DNA from: Pseudomonas marginalis
Lineage (GTDB): Bacteria; Pseudomonadota; Gammaproteobacteria; Pseudomonadales; Pseudomonadaceae
NCBI RefSeq assembly: GCF_008692035.1
Contig: NZ_VTFG01000001.1
Location: 2,108,001-2,172,000 of the forward strand
Length of the DNA stretch: 64,000 bases
Reading direction: 5' to 3'
Below, one piece after another: positions 1 to 8,220 of this stretch. The notes beneath the pieces are model-generated. The model did not search any database and was not told the DNA's origin. It was given only the letters and a program-made list of their open reading frames with translations. The position numbers and the translations under genes are program-made. The first letter of the stretch is position 1, and every line of letters begins with the position of its first letter.

Positions 1-1
1 C

Positions 2-70
2 CTCGACTGGAGCAAGGACATCACCCAGGCCGTGCAGCTGTTGGCCCAGGCGATCCGTCAAAGCCCGTAG
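2..70 (+). CDS. C-terminal end of an unidentified protein
   Basis: An open reading frame enters from the left edge and stops with TAG at 68-70. Only the last 22 residues are visible ([20 protein letters not shown] plus SP), a helical tail that does not identify a family. It overlaps the end of the convergent panB gene by 13 bases. The frame is open from the edge and uses high-GC codons, so I read it as the end of a real gene. Confidence 0.6.
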   Translation, partial: LDWSKDITQAVQLLAQAIRQSP

Positions 71-873
71 CAGTGTTGCGCTTGGGGGAAGCGGCCCTGG
101 CGCACGTCGTCGGCAAACCGCTCGCACGCATCGCGAATCACCGCGCCGACATCGGCGTACTGCTTGACGAAGCGCGGCAGATGCTCGCCGCCCAGGCCCA
201 ACAGGTCTTCGGTGACCAGCACCTGGCCGTCGCAGGCCGGTGAGGCGCCGATGCCGATGGTGGGCCTGTTCGAGTCCAGGGTGATCTGCCGCGCCACGCC
301 TTCGGCCACACCCTCGAGCAGCAGGCTGAAAGCGCCCGCCTCCAGATTGGCGCGGGCGTCTTCGGCAATCACTGCGCCGGTTTCAGCCGTGAGGCCCTGG
401 GCCTTGAACCCACCCATCACGTTGACGAACTGCGGCATCAGCCCCACGTGCGCCATCACCGGAATACCACGCGCCACCAGGAACGCCACGGTGCCCGCCA
501 GCGCCTGGTTGGCTTCCAGCTTGACCGCATCGCAGCCGGTGCGCGCCAACACCTGGGCGCAATTGCGGAACGCCTGTTCATGGGATTCCTGATAGCTGCC
601 AAATGGCATGTCGGCAATCACACAGGCCAGGCGCGTGCTGTCGACCACGGCACGGGTGTGGCCGATGATTTCTTCGAGCTGCATGCTCAAGGTCGACGGC
701 CGGCCATAGCCGACCATGGCCGTGGAGTCACCGACCAGAATGAAGTCCACCAACGGATCGATCAGCCTGGCGATGGCGCTGGTGTAGGCCGTGAGGGAGA
801 CGATTTTCTGCTGGCCTTTCATGGCGACCAGTTGGGGCACGGTCATGCGTTTGGTGCGGGTGTGCAGGCTCAT
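58..873 (-). CDS. panB: 3-methyl-2-oxobutanoate hydroxymethyltransferase (PanB)
   Basis: Cytoplasmic enzyme of pantothenate/CoA synthesis. It transfers a hydroxymethyl group from methylene-tetrahydrofolate to 2-oxoisovalerate to give ketopantoate. The 271-residue length fits the family (about 264). The protein has the expected phosphoenolpyruvate/pyruvate TIM-barrel signature: [10 protein letters not shown] near residue 23, the metal-binding [13 protein letters not shown] near 45-57, DMPFGSYQ near 88-95, the AVKLE segment near 115-119 and the [17 protein letters not shown] segment near 204-220. It stands alone here, without panC, so it may be a second, non-operonic copy (inference). Confidence 0.93.
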   Translation of the reverse strand: MSLHTRTKRMTVPQLVAMKGQQKIVSLTAYTSAIARLIDPLVDFILVGDSTAMVGYGRPSTLSMQLEEIIGHTRAVVDSTRLACVIADMPFGSYQESHEQAFRNCAQVLARTGCDAVKLEANQALAGTVAFLVARGIPVMAHVGLMPQFVNVMGGFKAQGLTAETGAVIAEDARANLEAGAFSLLLEGVAEGVARQITLDSNRPTIGIGASPACDGQVLVTEDLLGLGGEHLPRFVKQYADVGAVIRDACERFADDVRQGRFPQAQHCYGL

Positions 874-1037
874 GGTGTGTTCCTTATCGCGTTCAATACT
901 CGGGGAATGCGGGGCCCGAGTATTGGCGAAAGGCGTGGCGATTCAATGCACAGATCGGCGCTAAAAAGCGACCCAGGCAGCCGTCGCGGTTTTTTAAGCT
1001 GGTATCATCCGCGCACGTACACGCCAGGTAACAACCC

Positions 1038-1199
1038 ATGAATCGCCAGAAAAAACTGCAACAGCTGTTCAAGGCCAAAGCCAAAAAGGCCAGCGCCAAA
1101 TTGGCACCGAAATCCAAGGATAAGTACATCAGCAAGGCCGAGCGGGAAAAGCTGGCGGCTGAGGCCGCCCAGGCGCCAGACATGTCCCCCGAGGGTTAA
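1038..1199 (+). CDS. DUF2986 family small basic protein
   Basis: A 53-residue lysine-rich protein starting MNRQKKLQQLFKAKAKKASA and ending AQAPDMSPEG. The family is short, highly charged and of unknown function, and is common in Pseudomonas and other gammaproteobacteria. An AGGTAA ribosome-binding site lies about seven bases before the ATG. The gene ends two bases before the convergent YeeE/YedE gene. No catalytic motif is visible; the Lys/Arg-rich N-terminal half would suit binding to nucleic acid or ribosomes, but that is only inference. Confidence 0.8.
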   Translation: MNRQKKLQQLFKAKAKKASAKLAPKSKDKYISKAEREKLAAEAAQAPDMSPEG

Positions 1200-1200
1200 C

Positions 1201-2412
1201 TCAGCAACCGCTCAGCGCTTCGGGCCGACGCTCACCCGCGAAAAAGAACGGCCGCAGGCGCACGCCCACGCCGTTGCCGATAAACGCCGCCACCAGCCAC
1301 ACCCAGCCATGCAGGCTGCCCGAGGCGATACCGCTGAAGTACGCGCCGATGTTGCAACCGTAGGCCAGGCGCGAGCCGTAGCCGAGCAGCAGGCCGCCGA
1401 TCACCGCGGCCAGCAGCGAGCGGGCCGGGATCTTCAGGCTGGGGGCAAAGCGCCCGGCCAGGCCGGCGGCCAACAGCGCACCGAGGACGATGCCGATGTC
1501 CATGACGCTGGTGATGTCTTCCCACACCGGCGCAGCCAGGGCCTTGGCGTTGCCCGGCATTTGCCAGAACGCCCAGCTGGCCACGTCCACACCCAACCCG
1601 TTTGCCACCTTGGCGCCCCACAGCGCGAAGGCCGAGGTAATCCCCCACGGCCGCCCGGCCAGTGCCAGGGTGGCGTAGTTGAGCAGCGCCAAACCAATCG
1701 CGCCCCATACCAACGGCCATGGCCCGCGCAGGAAGCGGCGCAGGCCTTGGTGTTCGCTGGTCACGCCGGCTTCAAGCTGGCCGTGGCGGCGCTTTTCCAG
1801 GCGCACGGTGACGGCCACGATGAGCGCAAACATGGTCAGGCTGGCGAGCAACGCCGGCACCACGCCGAAGCTCTTGACGATGGACACCGCCGGGAACGCC
1901 GGCAACGCAAACCACCAGTCCACATGATGGGTGGCGATCAGCGAACCGCAGATAAAGAACAACAAGGTCACCAGCATGCGCGCATTACCGCCGCCCACCG
2001 TGAACAGCGTGCCCGAGGCACACCCGCCGCCCAACTGCATGCCGATGCCGAAAATAAACGCGCCGAACACCACCGACACCCCGGCCGGCGCCACCAGCCC
2101 GACCACCGGTTGCCCGAACAACGTGCCCGCCCCCAGCGCCGGGAAAAACAGCAGCACCGCCAGCGCGAGCATCACCATCTGCGCCCGCAGGCCTGCGCCA
2201 CGGCGATCATTGATAAACACGCGCCAGGCGGAGGTGAAGCCGAAGGCAGCGTGGTAAAGGGTCAAGCCCAGTGCGGCGCCGACCACCAGCAACAGCACCT
2301 GGCGCGAACCGACGCTGTTTTGCAGGAACAAGGCGCCCAGCACCAGGATGACGAAGGCCACCAGCGGCGCGACAGGCTTGCGCGCAGGGGTGAGGGAAAG
2401 AGAGGTGCTCAT
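1201..2412 (-). CDS. YeeE/YedE family sulfur-compound permease
   Basis: A 403-residue integral membrane protein with about ten hydrophobic segments, of the YeeE/YedE (TsuA-like thiosulfate uptake) family. Two copies of the short family repeat carry conserved cysteines: GGGCASGTLFTVGGGNARM near residues 128-147 and YGCNIGAYFSGIASGSLHGW near 352-372. In the family these cysteines line the path that relays thiosulfate across the membrane. It has no adjacent TusA/YeeD-like sulfur carrier, so the substrate (thiosulfate or another sulfur species) is inferred from the family only. Confidence 0.88.
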   Translation of the reverse strand: MSTSLSLTPARKPVAPLVAFVILVLGALFLQNSVGSRQVLLLVVGAALGLTLYHAAFGFTSAWRVFINDRRGAGLRAQMVMLALAVLLFFPALGAGTLFGQPVVGLVAPAGVSVVFGAFIFGIGMQLGGGCASGTLFTVGGGNARMLVTLLFFICGSLIATHHVDWWFALPAFPAVSIVKSFGVVPALLASLTMFALIVAVTVRLEKRRHGQLEAGVTSEHQGLRRFLRGPWPLVWGAIGLALLNYATLALAGRPWGITSAFALWGAKVANGLGVDVASWAFWQMPGNAKALAAPVWEDITSVMDIGIVLGALLAAGLAGRFAPSLKIPARSLLAAVIGGLLLGYGSRLAYGCNIGAYFSGIASGSLHGWVWLVAAFIGNGVGVRLRPFFFAGERRPEALSGC

Positions 2413-2484
2413 GGGGATCTCGGTTTGATTTGAAGGGGTGATTGCGAAGGGGCGAGTATAACCTGTGGGCGTGGTCGATCTTCA

Positions 2485-2552
2485 GCGAGGCTGCGATAGC
2501 GGTGTGTCAGGCAACGTAGATGCAAGCGATGCCACCGCCATCGCAGCCTCGC
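2485..2552. repeat. REPIN-like inverted repeat
   Basis: Two 20-bp arms at 2485-2504 and 2533-2552 are inverted copies with one mismatch; each carries GCGAGGCTGCGAT. The 28-base spacer would form the loop. This is the layout of a Pseudomonas REPIN. It lies upstream of the YeeE/YedE gene and of the divergent dmeR gene. Confidence 0.8.
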
Positions 2553-2661
2553 CAGGGCTCGATAACCCCTCTAAAATTCAACATAACCAATTGATTTTTA
2601 AGGGTTAAAACTTAACCAAAAGTCTTGAGTCTTGCATAAACAATTTCAGGCTGACCGAATT

Positions 2662-2815
2662 CCTGTGGTGAGCGGGCTTGTCCCGCGCTGGGGTGCGAAG
2701 CGCCCCTGATGAAGATGAATGCGGTGTATCAGGTACTCCTCCGCACCTGGTTTTGGGGCTGCTGCGCAGCCCAACGCGGGCGGTGCGACGATTCGACAAG
2801 CCCGCTCACCACAGG
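2662..2815. repeat. Paired REP element (REPIN) with perfect 21-bp arms
   Basis: The arms at 2662-2682 and 2795-2815 are perfect inverted copies around GTGGTGAGCGGGCTTG, the common fluorescent-pseudomonad REP head. Inside are two further self-complementary stretches rich in CGC/GCG. The same head recurs at 60.25-60.58 kb in this window. With the repeat at 2485 it fills the roughly 500-base gap before dmeR; no gene is visible in that gap. Confidence 0.85.
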
Positions 2816-2857
2816 GTCCCAGTCGGCTACACAACAACCTCTCGCTGCAGCCACCTT

Positions 2858-2912
2858 GTATAGGGGGGTGGGGTATGACACACTCCGCCGCACTATAGGT
2901 AGGGGGGGTATA
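2858..2912. promoter_or_regulatory. Probable DmeR/RcnR operator pair (G-tract boxes)
   Basis: Two boxes precede dmeR: GTATAGGGGGGTGGGGTATG at 2858-2877 and TATAGGTAGGGGGGGTATA at 2894-2912. Both have a run of G flanked by an AT-rich inverted pair (TATA/TATA-type ends). This is the layout recognised by CsoR/RcnR-family repressors. The second box ends two bases before the GTG start and overlaps the ribosome-binding region, so bound repressor would block both transcription and start-site access. The assignment rests on position and family knowledge. Confidence 0.7.
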
Positions 2913-2914
2913 CC

Positions 2915-3190
2915 GTGGGCCATATCGCAGCCAACAAAGACAGCCTGATAAAACGGGTCAAGCGCATCGCCGGGCAGATTCAGGCGGTGGAAAAAGCCCT
3001 GGCGTCGGACGCCGACTGCGCCAAGACCCTGCACCTGGTGGCCGCTACGCGCGGTGCCATCAACGGCTTGATGGAAGAAATCATCGAAGAACACACCAGG
3101 GCGCACGTGGCCGATCCTTCCCTCAGCGAGGAGGAACGCAGCAAGGGCGTCGAAGAACTGCTCGAAGCCATCCGGCGCTACGCCAAATGA
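2915..3190 (+). CDS. dmeR: CsoR/RcnR-family Ni/Co-responsive repressor (DmeR-like)
   Basis: A 91-residue all-helical repressor that would control the exporter gene it overlaps. Starting at GTG 2915, the protein has His3, Cys35, His60 and His64. These are exactly the four ligand positions of E. coli RcnR, the nickel/cobalt sensor; formaldehyde sensors of the same family lack the complete set. His3 also supports this start. The stop overlaps the next ATG (ATGA at 3187-3190), so translation of the exporter is probably coupled. Copper-type CsoR is less likely because of the His60/His64 pattern. Confidence 0.85.
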   Translation: MGHIAANKDSLIKRVKRIAGQIQAVEKALASDADCAKTLHLVAATRGAINGLMEEIIEEHTRAHVADPSLSEEERSKGVEELLEAIRRYAK

Positions 3191-4089
3191 CGCTCATGCC
3201 CCACCACGCCCACGACCATGTGTTCCTCGGCGCTGCCCACGACGAGAACGCCAGGCGCACCCTGTGGGTGGTGATGCTGACGGTGGTGATGATGGTGGCG
3301 GAAATTGCCGCCGGCTACCTCACCGGCTCCATGGCCCTGCTGGCCGACGGTTTTCATATGGCGACCCATGCCGGTGCCTTGGGCATTGCCGCCGCAGCCT
3401 ATGCCTATGCCAAACGCCACGCGCGCAGCCCGCGCTACAGCTTCGGCACCGGCAAGGTGGGCGACCTCGGTGGCTTCGCCTCGGCGCTGATCCTGGCGCT
3501 GGTGGCCCTGGGCATTGGCGTCGAGTCGGTGATCCGCCTGCTGGAACCCACCGAGGTGCAGTTCGGCACCGCCACCCTGATTGCCATCGTGGGCCTGGTG
3601 GTGAATATCGTCAGTGCGCTGTTGCTGGGCCACGGTCACAGCCATGAGCACGATCACGAGCACCGCCACGGCAGCGACAACAACCTCAAATCCGCCTATG
3701 TGCATGTGCTCGCCGATGCGCTGACCTCGGTCCTCGCCATCGCCGCCTTGCTGGCCGGGCGTTACCTGGGCTGGGTGTGGCTGGACCCGGTGATGGGTAT
3801 CGTCGGTGCCATCGTGATCGCGCGCTGGGCCTGGAGCCTGATGGGGGTGACCGCCGGTGTGCTCTTGGATCAAACCGATGAGCACGTCGCCGCCGAGATC
3901 CGCGCGTTGGTCGAGCAACCCGGCGACGCCAGGATTACCGACCTGCACGTGTGGCGCGTGGGCCCCGACGCCCACGCAGCGATCGTGAGTGTGCTCGGCC
4001 AGGCGACCACGGATGCCGACACCCTTCGCGAGCGTCTCAAGGCGGTGCATGAAGTGAGCCACCTCACCATTGAGTTTCGTTCGGCGTAA
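3187..4089 (+). CDS. dmeF: Cation diffusion facilitator, Co/Ni exporter (DmeF-like)
   Basis: A 300-residue inner-membrane CDF exporter with six predicted membrane spans and a cytoplasmic C-terminal domain. Visible motifs are ADGFHMATHA in the second span, HVLADALTS in the fifth, and a histidine-rich loop GHGHSHEHDHEHRHG between spans four and five (about residues 147-161). This pattern matches DmeF, which expels cobalt and nickel using the proton gradient. It directly follows its presumed repressor with an ATGA overlap. A second ATG nine bases downstream is an alternative start. Confidence 0.88.
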   Translation: MTLMPHHAHDHVFLGAAHDENARRTLWVVMLTVVMMVAEIAAGYLTGSMALLADGFHMATHAGALGIAAAAYAYAKRHARSPRYSFGTGKVGDLGGFASALILALVALGIGVESVIRLLEPTEVQFGTATLIAIVGLVVNIVSALLLGHGHSHEHDHEHRHGSDNNLKSAYVHVLADALTSVLAIAALLAGRYLGWVWLDPVMGIVGAIVIARWAWSLMGVTAGVLLDQTDEHVAAEIRALVEQPGDARITDLHVWRVGPDAHAAIVSVLGQATTDADTLRERLKAVHEVSHLTIEFRSA

Positions 4090-4115
4090 GCCTTTACCCC
4101 CACCCAGGTGAACCC

Positions 4116-4295
4116 TTGGCTAAAGACATCGAAAATCCCTGCGTCTCCACCTGCCAGCTCAGCGGCGACCTGTGCGTCAGCTGTGGCCGCAGCAAGGACG
4201 AGATCCGCAAGTGGAAACGCATGAAGCGCCCCGAGAAAATGGCCGCCGTGCAACGTGCAACCCAACGCTTGAAAGCGTTGAAAAAAGCCAGGTAA
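4116..4295 (+). CDS. DUF1289 family cysteine-rich small protein
   Basis: A 59-residue protein beginning with TTG: (M)AKDIENPCVSTCQL..GDLCVSCGRSKDEI. The four cysteines and the NPCVSTC...CxxCGR layout are the DUF1289 signature, probably a small metal-binding or Fe-S-like knuckle of unknown role. AGGTGA lies about five bases before the TTG and there is no in-frame ATG nearby, so the TTG start is favoured. It sits 26 bases after dmeF and could be co-transcribed. Confidence 0.75.
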   Translation: MAKDIENPCVSTCQLSGDLCVSCGRSKDEIRKWKRMKRPEKMAAVQRATQRLKALKKAR

Positions 4296-4304
4296 GCCGC
4301 TTGA

Positions 4305-5102
4305 TCAGGAGCGCCCCACCGACCCGGATACCGGAAGGTTACCCAGCAATTTGAGCCCGGTGCTTTTCACGAAGGTGTCGTAGTCCATCGGCTTCTGAAT
4401 GCGCGTTTCGGCGTTGGGCAGCACGTAGGCCCAGGCGCGCTGGCTGGAGGCGTCGTACACCAGCTTGAACAGGCGCGTCGGCACCCACACCTTGTTGTCG
4501 CCGATGGTGCTGTAGCCCGGATCAAACAGCGGCCCGGTAAACACATACACGTCACCGCCCGCGCGCACCGCGAACTTGCGTACGTCGGCCTCGACCTTGC
4601 TCCAGATCTTGCGGTTGTTGGTGGGGTCCTGGGGGACCATGTTCGACAGCGCAAACGACTGGGCCATGGCCTTGGCATCGGGGGCATCGGCGGCCGGGGA
4701 TTGATGGCCGCGATCCATGGCCGGTTGCTGGCCATGGTAATCGCTCAACTCGGCCCGCGCGCCCTTGGGAATGCGCGGGTCCGCGTAGAAATGGTTGGTC
4801 CGTTCCTCGCCTTTGGCGTCCTTGAGCTGGCGGGCGTTGAGGCGCTCGACCACCACCAGCGGCGTCTTGCTGGTTTGCGAATACAGCACGGCGAAATGGT
4901 CGGAGCACAGCGCCAGGGGTTTCATGCTGGCGGGGATGGTTGCGGTTTTGATCGGCGTCGCGCCAGGGAATACATCGGCACAGCTGTCGAACGACAACTG
5001 CCGTTCCTGAGTGGAATAAAGGTCTATCGCACCACGGGCATGCGCCCCGGCCGAAAACAGGATAAAGGCCGATAGCCCAACTGCAATGTTGCGTAGGTGC
5101 AT
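4305..5102 (-). CDS. Secreted DNA/RNA non-specific endonuclease (NUC1 family)
   Basis: A 265-residue protein with an N-terminal signal peptide (MHLRNIAVGLSAFILFSAGAH, cleavage near residue 22). The beta-beta-alpha metal active site DRGHQSPAAD lies near residues 131-140, with the catalytic His inside DRGH, followed by NMVPQDPTNNRKIW, the downstream metal-ligand Asn helix. Such enzymes cleave DNA and RNA without sequence preference in the periplasm or outside the cell. No inhibitor gene is adjacent. A role in nucleic-acid scavenging is likely but inferred. Confidence 0.88.
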   Translation of the reverse strand: MHLRNIAVGLSAFILFSAGAHARGAIDLYSTQERQLSFDSCADVFPGATPIKTATIPASMKPLALCSDHFAVLYSQTSKTPLVVVERLNARQLKDAKGEERTNHFYADPRIPKGARAELSDYHGQQPAMDRGHQSPAADAPDAKAMAQSFALSNMVPQDPTNNRKIWSKVEADVRKFAVRAGGDVYVFTGPLFDPGYSTIGDNKVWVPTRLFKLVYDASSQRAWAYVLPNAETRIQKPMDYDTFVKSTGLKLLGNLPVSGSVGRS

Positions 5103-5195
5103 GGATTGAATCTTCGATGGAAAGTGAAGCGGCAGGCTCCGCGTATGGAGCCAAGTGAATGATATTTCGAGGATTATGGACTAGCAGATGTCAAA

Positions 5196-6431
5196 TTAGT
5201 GCCCGAGCGACGCCGGTTTTCCCGCACCCCGCACGCCCGGCTTGAAGCCATGGGCGCTGGCCACCCAGGCAATGGCAAACGCCACGGCCACCAACAGCAG
5301 CATCGCCCACGCAAATGCGCCCACGCCCCAGGTGTCCAGCAGCACGCCACCGACCACGCCGCTGCCGGCAATCGCGCTGTTCCACGCCACCACGTTCAGC
5401 GACAGCGCCACATCCGCGCCCTCTCCCGCCGCATCCGCCAGGGCGGTTTGCAGCAAGGTCGCGGCGCCGCCGAAGCTCAGGCCCCAGACCGCCACGCCGA
5501 GGTAAATCACCTGCGGCATCGTTCCCAGTAAGCCGAACACCAGGCTGATGAGCGCAAAGCTCGCCAGGCTTGCCAGCACGGTGTTGCGCAATAACGGCTC
5601 AACCAGCCTGGCCGTGAGCCAAATCCCCGCCAGCGCAGCGATCCCGAATACCAGCAACACCAGGTCCACGCGCTCGGCCAAACCGGCCGGCGCCACGAAC
5701 GGTGCGATGTAGGTGTACAGAATGTTGTGGGCCAGCATCCAACTGATCACCACCGCCAGCACAGGGCGCACCCCCGGCGTGGTCAGCACCTTGCCCAGCG
5801 ACAGGCGTTGATGGGCGGGCTGCGGCGCGTAGTCCGGGACTTTCACCAGCACCCAGGCGATCAGTATCAGGCTCACGGCCGACATCAGGCCGAAGGTGGT
5901 GCGCCAGCCCACCAGGCCACCGAGCCAGGTGCCCAGCGGCACCCCCAACGACAGCGCAATCGGCGTGCCGACCATCGCCAGCGCCAGTGCCTTGCCCTGT
6001 TGGTGGGGCGCAACCATGCGCCGGGCGTAACCGGCCAGCAGGCTCCAGGCCAACCCCGCCGCCACCCCGGCAAAGAAGCGCGCCACCAGCGTCACGCCAT
6101 AGTGGGACGACAACGCAGTGATCGAGTTGAACAGCAGGAAACCGACGATGGTCAGCAGCAGCACATTGCGCCGACGCCAGCCGCGGGTGGCGATGGTCAT
6201 GGGGATCACCGCCAGCACCGAGCCCAGCGCATACGCGGTGACCATCTGCCCGGCCATCGACGGCGAAATCGCCAAGCCATCGCTGATCAACGGCAACAGG
6301 CCGGCGGGCAGGGTTTCGGTGACGATACAGATGAAGCCGGTCATCGCCAGGGCGAGCAAGGCACCGATGGGCAGGCGCTCGGATGAGGCCGATAAGCTGA
6401 GTGAGGGGGTCACGGGAAACTCCTTGGGCAA
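5196..6431 (-). CDS. MFS transporter, DHA1 drug/sugar efflux type
   Basis: A 411-residue, twelve-span inner-membrane transporter. It shows the DHA1-type start GFICIVTETLPAGLLPLIS in span one and VPLGTWLGGLVGWRTTFGLM in span five, typical of AraJ/SotB-like proton-driven efflux pumps. It is transcribed divergently from a TetR gene 104 bases away, across a region holding two similar inverted boxes. The pump is therefore probably repressed by that regulator until its substrate appears. The substrate cannot be named from sequence. Confidence 0.85.
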   Translation of the reverse strand: MPKEFPVTPSLSLSASSERLPIGALLALAMTGFICIVTETLPAGLLPLISDGLAISPSMAGQMVTAYALGSVLAVIPMTIATRGWRRRNVLLLTIVGFLLFNSITALSSHYGVTLVARFFAGVAAGLAWSLLAGYARRMVAPHQQGKALALAMVGTPIALSLGVPLGTWLGGLVGWRTTFGLMSAVSLILIAWVLVKVPDYAPQPAHQRLSLGKVLTTPGVRPVLAVVISWMLAHNILYTYIAPFVAPAGLAERVDLVLLVFGIAALAGIWLTARLVEPLLRNTVLASLASFALISLVFGLLGTMPQVIYLGVAVWGLSFGGAATLLQTALADAAGEGADVALSLNVVAWNSAIAGSGVVGGVLLDTWGVGAFAWAMLLLVAVAFAIAWVASAHGFKPGVRGAGKPASLGH

Positions 6432-6434
6432 GAC

Positions 6435-6510
6435 TTAGATACTGATCGATATAAATGTTGCGGGCGACCACCCCGCGTTGTCAACGACTTATGTATCGAC
6501 TAGTATTTAT
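6435..6510. promoter_or_regulatory. Putative TetR operators between MFS pump and regulator
   Basis: TATCGACTAGTATTTAT at 6494-6510 reads on the plus strand. TATCGATCAGTATCTAA reads on the minus strand at 6451-6435. The two 17-mers agree at 13 positions and face opposite directions, one next to each gene start. A shared box per promoter is what a single regulator controlling both divergent genes would need. Confidence 0.5.
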
Positions 6511-6535
6511 CTCGCTTTCCCACCGGAGACCTGAC

Positions 6536-7189
6536 ATGGCACAAATGGGCCGCCCCCGCACCTTCGACCGCGAACGCGCCGTGGAACAGGCCATGCACCT
6601 GTTCTGGCAGCATGGCTACGACGCCACCTCCCTGGCCCAGCTCAAGGCGGGTTTGGGCGGCGGGATCTCCGCGCCGAGTTTCTACGCGGCGTTCGGTTCC
6701 AAGGAGGCGTTGTTCGACGAGTGCGTAAAGCGCTACCTGGCGACCTACGCCCAGGTCACCGAATGCCTGTGGGACGAAACCCTGCCCCCGCGCCAGGCCG
6801 TCGAAACCGCGCTGCGCCAGTCGGCGCGCATGCAATGCGAAGACGGGCACCCCAAGGGCTGCATGGTGGCGCTGGGCGTGATGAGTGCGCCCAGCCCTGA
6901 GAATGCGCGGGTGGCCGACGGGTTGACCCAGTCGCGCCTGCGTACGCGGGCGGGGATTGTGGCGTGCGTGGAGCGCGCGGTTCGGTTGGGCCAGTTGCCG
7001 CAACAGACCCAGCCCGCCGTGATGGCGAGTGTGTTTGACAGTTTTTTGCAGGGGGTGTCGATCCTGGCGCGGGACAACGTGCCCCATGCCACCCTCGACG
7101 CGGCGATCAGCCAGTTGCTGGTGAGCTGGGATGTTGCCGCGTCTATCGCACCACCCAGTCCTCACAGCCCTGCAGCAAAAAAACCATAA
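6536..7189 (+). CDS. TetR/AcrR family transcriptional regulator
   Basis: A 217-residue regulator. The N-terminal helix-turn-helix is GRPRTFDRERAVEQAMHLFW..GYDATSLAQL..ISAPSFYAAFGSKEALF (residues 5-62), and the ligand-binding half follows with PKGCMVALG near 103. I chose ATG 6536 because CCGGAGAC lies at a good distance. The upstream in-frame ATG at 6455 would place the operator-like box inside the coding region. It probably represses the divergent MFS pump and itself. Confidence 0.88.
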   Translation: MAQMGRPRTFDRERAVEQAMHLFWQHGYDATSLAQLKAGLGGGISAPSFYAAFGSKEALFDECVKRYLATYAQVTECLWDETLPPRQAVETALRQSARMQCEDGHPKGCMVALGVMSAPSPENARVADGLTQSRLRTRAGIVACVERAVRLGQLPQQTQPAVMASVFDSFLQGVSILARDNVPHATLDAAISQLLVSWDVAASIAPPSPHSPAAKKP

Positions 7190-7201
7190 CCTACGAGCCG
7201 A

Positions 7202-8098
7202 CTAGAACAGCAACCGCGAAAAATCGCAGCACGCCTGCGCCATCCGCCCCACGTCCTGGTTCAGGCCGAATTGCCGGTCCAGCCGGTGCAATGCCACATA
7301 CTGGATACTTGGCAACTGCGGCTGTGTAATCAGCGCACGCAACGCCCCCTGCTCGATCAAGTGCGACAGACACGCCTTGGGCAAATAACTCACGCCGATC
7401 CCCGACAGCGCCAACCCCACCTGCACCAGCAGGTTATGGCTGGTGAGGGTGCGCGGCATCTGCACATTGTGCGCGGCCAGCCAACGCTCGTAGATCAGGC
7501 CGGTGCCCGACTGCGAACCCTGGGTCAGCACGGTGTAATCGGCCAGCACTTCCAGGCTGACGGGGTCGGGGTGCGGGATCAGGCCAGGCGCGCAGATCCA
7601 GGCGTTTTCCACGCTTTGCAGGACGGTGCTGTGGAAGCGCGGGTCGCTGTAGACGTCCGGCACAATCACCAGGTCGAGTTGGTCGCTTTCCAGCTTGCGA
7701 AACAGTTCGCTGCTCAGTTCCACTGACGGTTCGATCTGCACCTTGGGGTAGGCCTGGCGCAACGCTTCCACCAGCGCCGGCAGCCAGGTCAAGGCGGTGA
7801 GTTCGGTGACGCCGAGGCGAAAACGGCGCACCAGCACCTCGCGGGCGCTGACCCGTTCGAGCAGTTGGTCGCGGCTGTTGAGCAGGTCGCGGGCATAGTC
7901 GAGCAGCTCACCGCCCTTCTCCGTCAGCCGGGCGTTGCGCTTGCTGCGGTCGAAAATCTCGACGTCGAAGGTGTCTTCCAGCTCCTGGATGCGCTTGGAG
8001 ATGGCCGACTGAGACATGTTCAGCTTGTTTGCCGCCGCTTCGAAGCTGCCGAGTTCGGCGATCCAGTACAGCGCATCGATTTGCTTGAAGGTGATCAT
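7202..8098 (-). CDS. LysR-type transcriptional regulator
   Basis: A 298-residue LysR regulator. The N-terminal winged helix is FKQIDALYWIAELGSFEAAANKLNMSQSAISKRIQELED and the C-terminal periplasmic-binding-like effector domain ends in RLLF. The ATG at 8098 is preferred over the TTG three codons upstream. It is divergent from the aldolase-aminotransferase-symporter operon (122-base gap), so it most likely activates that operon when the pathway substrate or an intermediate is present. Confidence 0.88.
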   Translation of the reverse strand: MITFKQIDALYWIAELGSFEAAANKLNMSQSAISKRIQELEDTFDVEIFDRSKRNARLTEKGGELLDYARDLLNSRDQLLERVSAREVLVRRFRLGVTELTALTWLPALVEALRQAYPKVQIEPSVELSSELFRKLESDQLDLVIVPDVYSDPRFHSTVLQSVENAWICAPGLIPHPDPVSLEVLADYTVLTQGSQSGTGLIYERWLAAHNVQMPRTLTSHNLLVQVGLALSGIGVSYLPKACLSHLIEQGALRALITQPQLPSIQYVALHRLDRQFGLNQDVGRMAQACCDFSRLLF

Positions 8099-8220
8099 GG
8101 CGACCAACTCATGAGAAAAAGCGATGCTATCACATCATAAAATATCGCTAAAACTCTCGCGTCATCACTCCTAAGATCCGGCCATAGCCCATCGCTATCC
8201 AACAATTCTGGAGATTTGCC

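Noticed and set aside
1309..2433. Long plus-strand frame opposite the YeeE/YedE gene
   Set aside because: Arg/Gln/His-rich composition typical of an antisense shadow in high-GC DNA; the opposite strand encodes a clear membrane protein.
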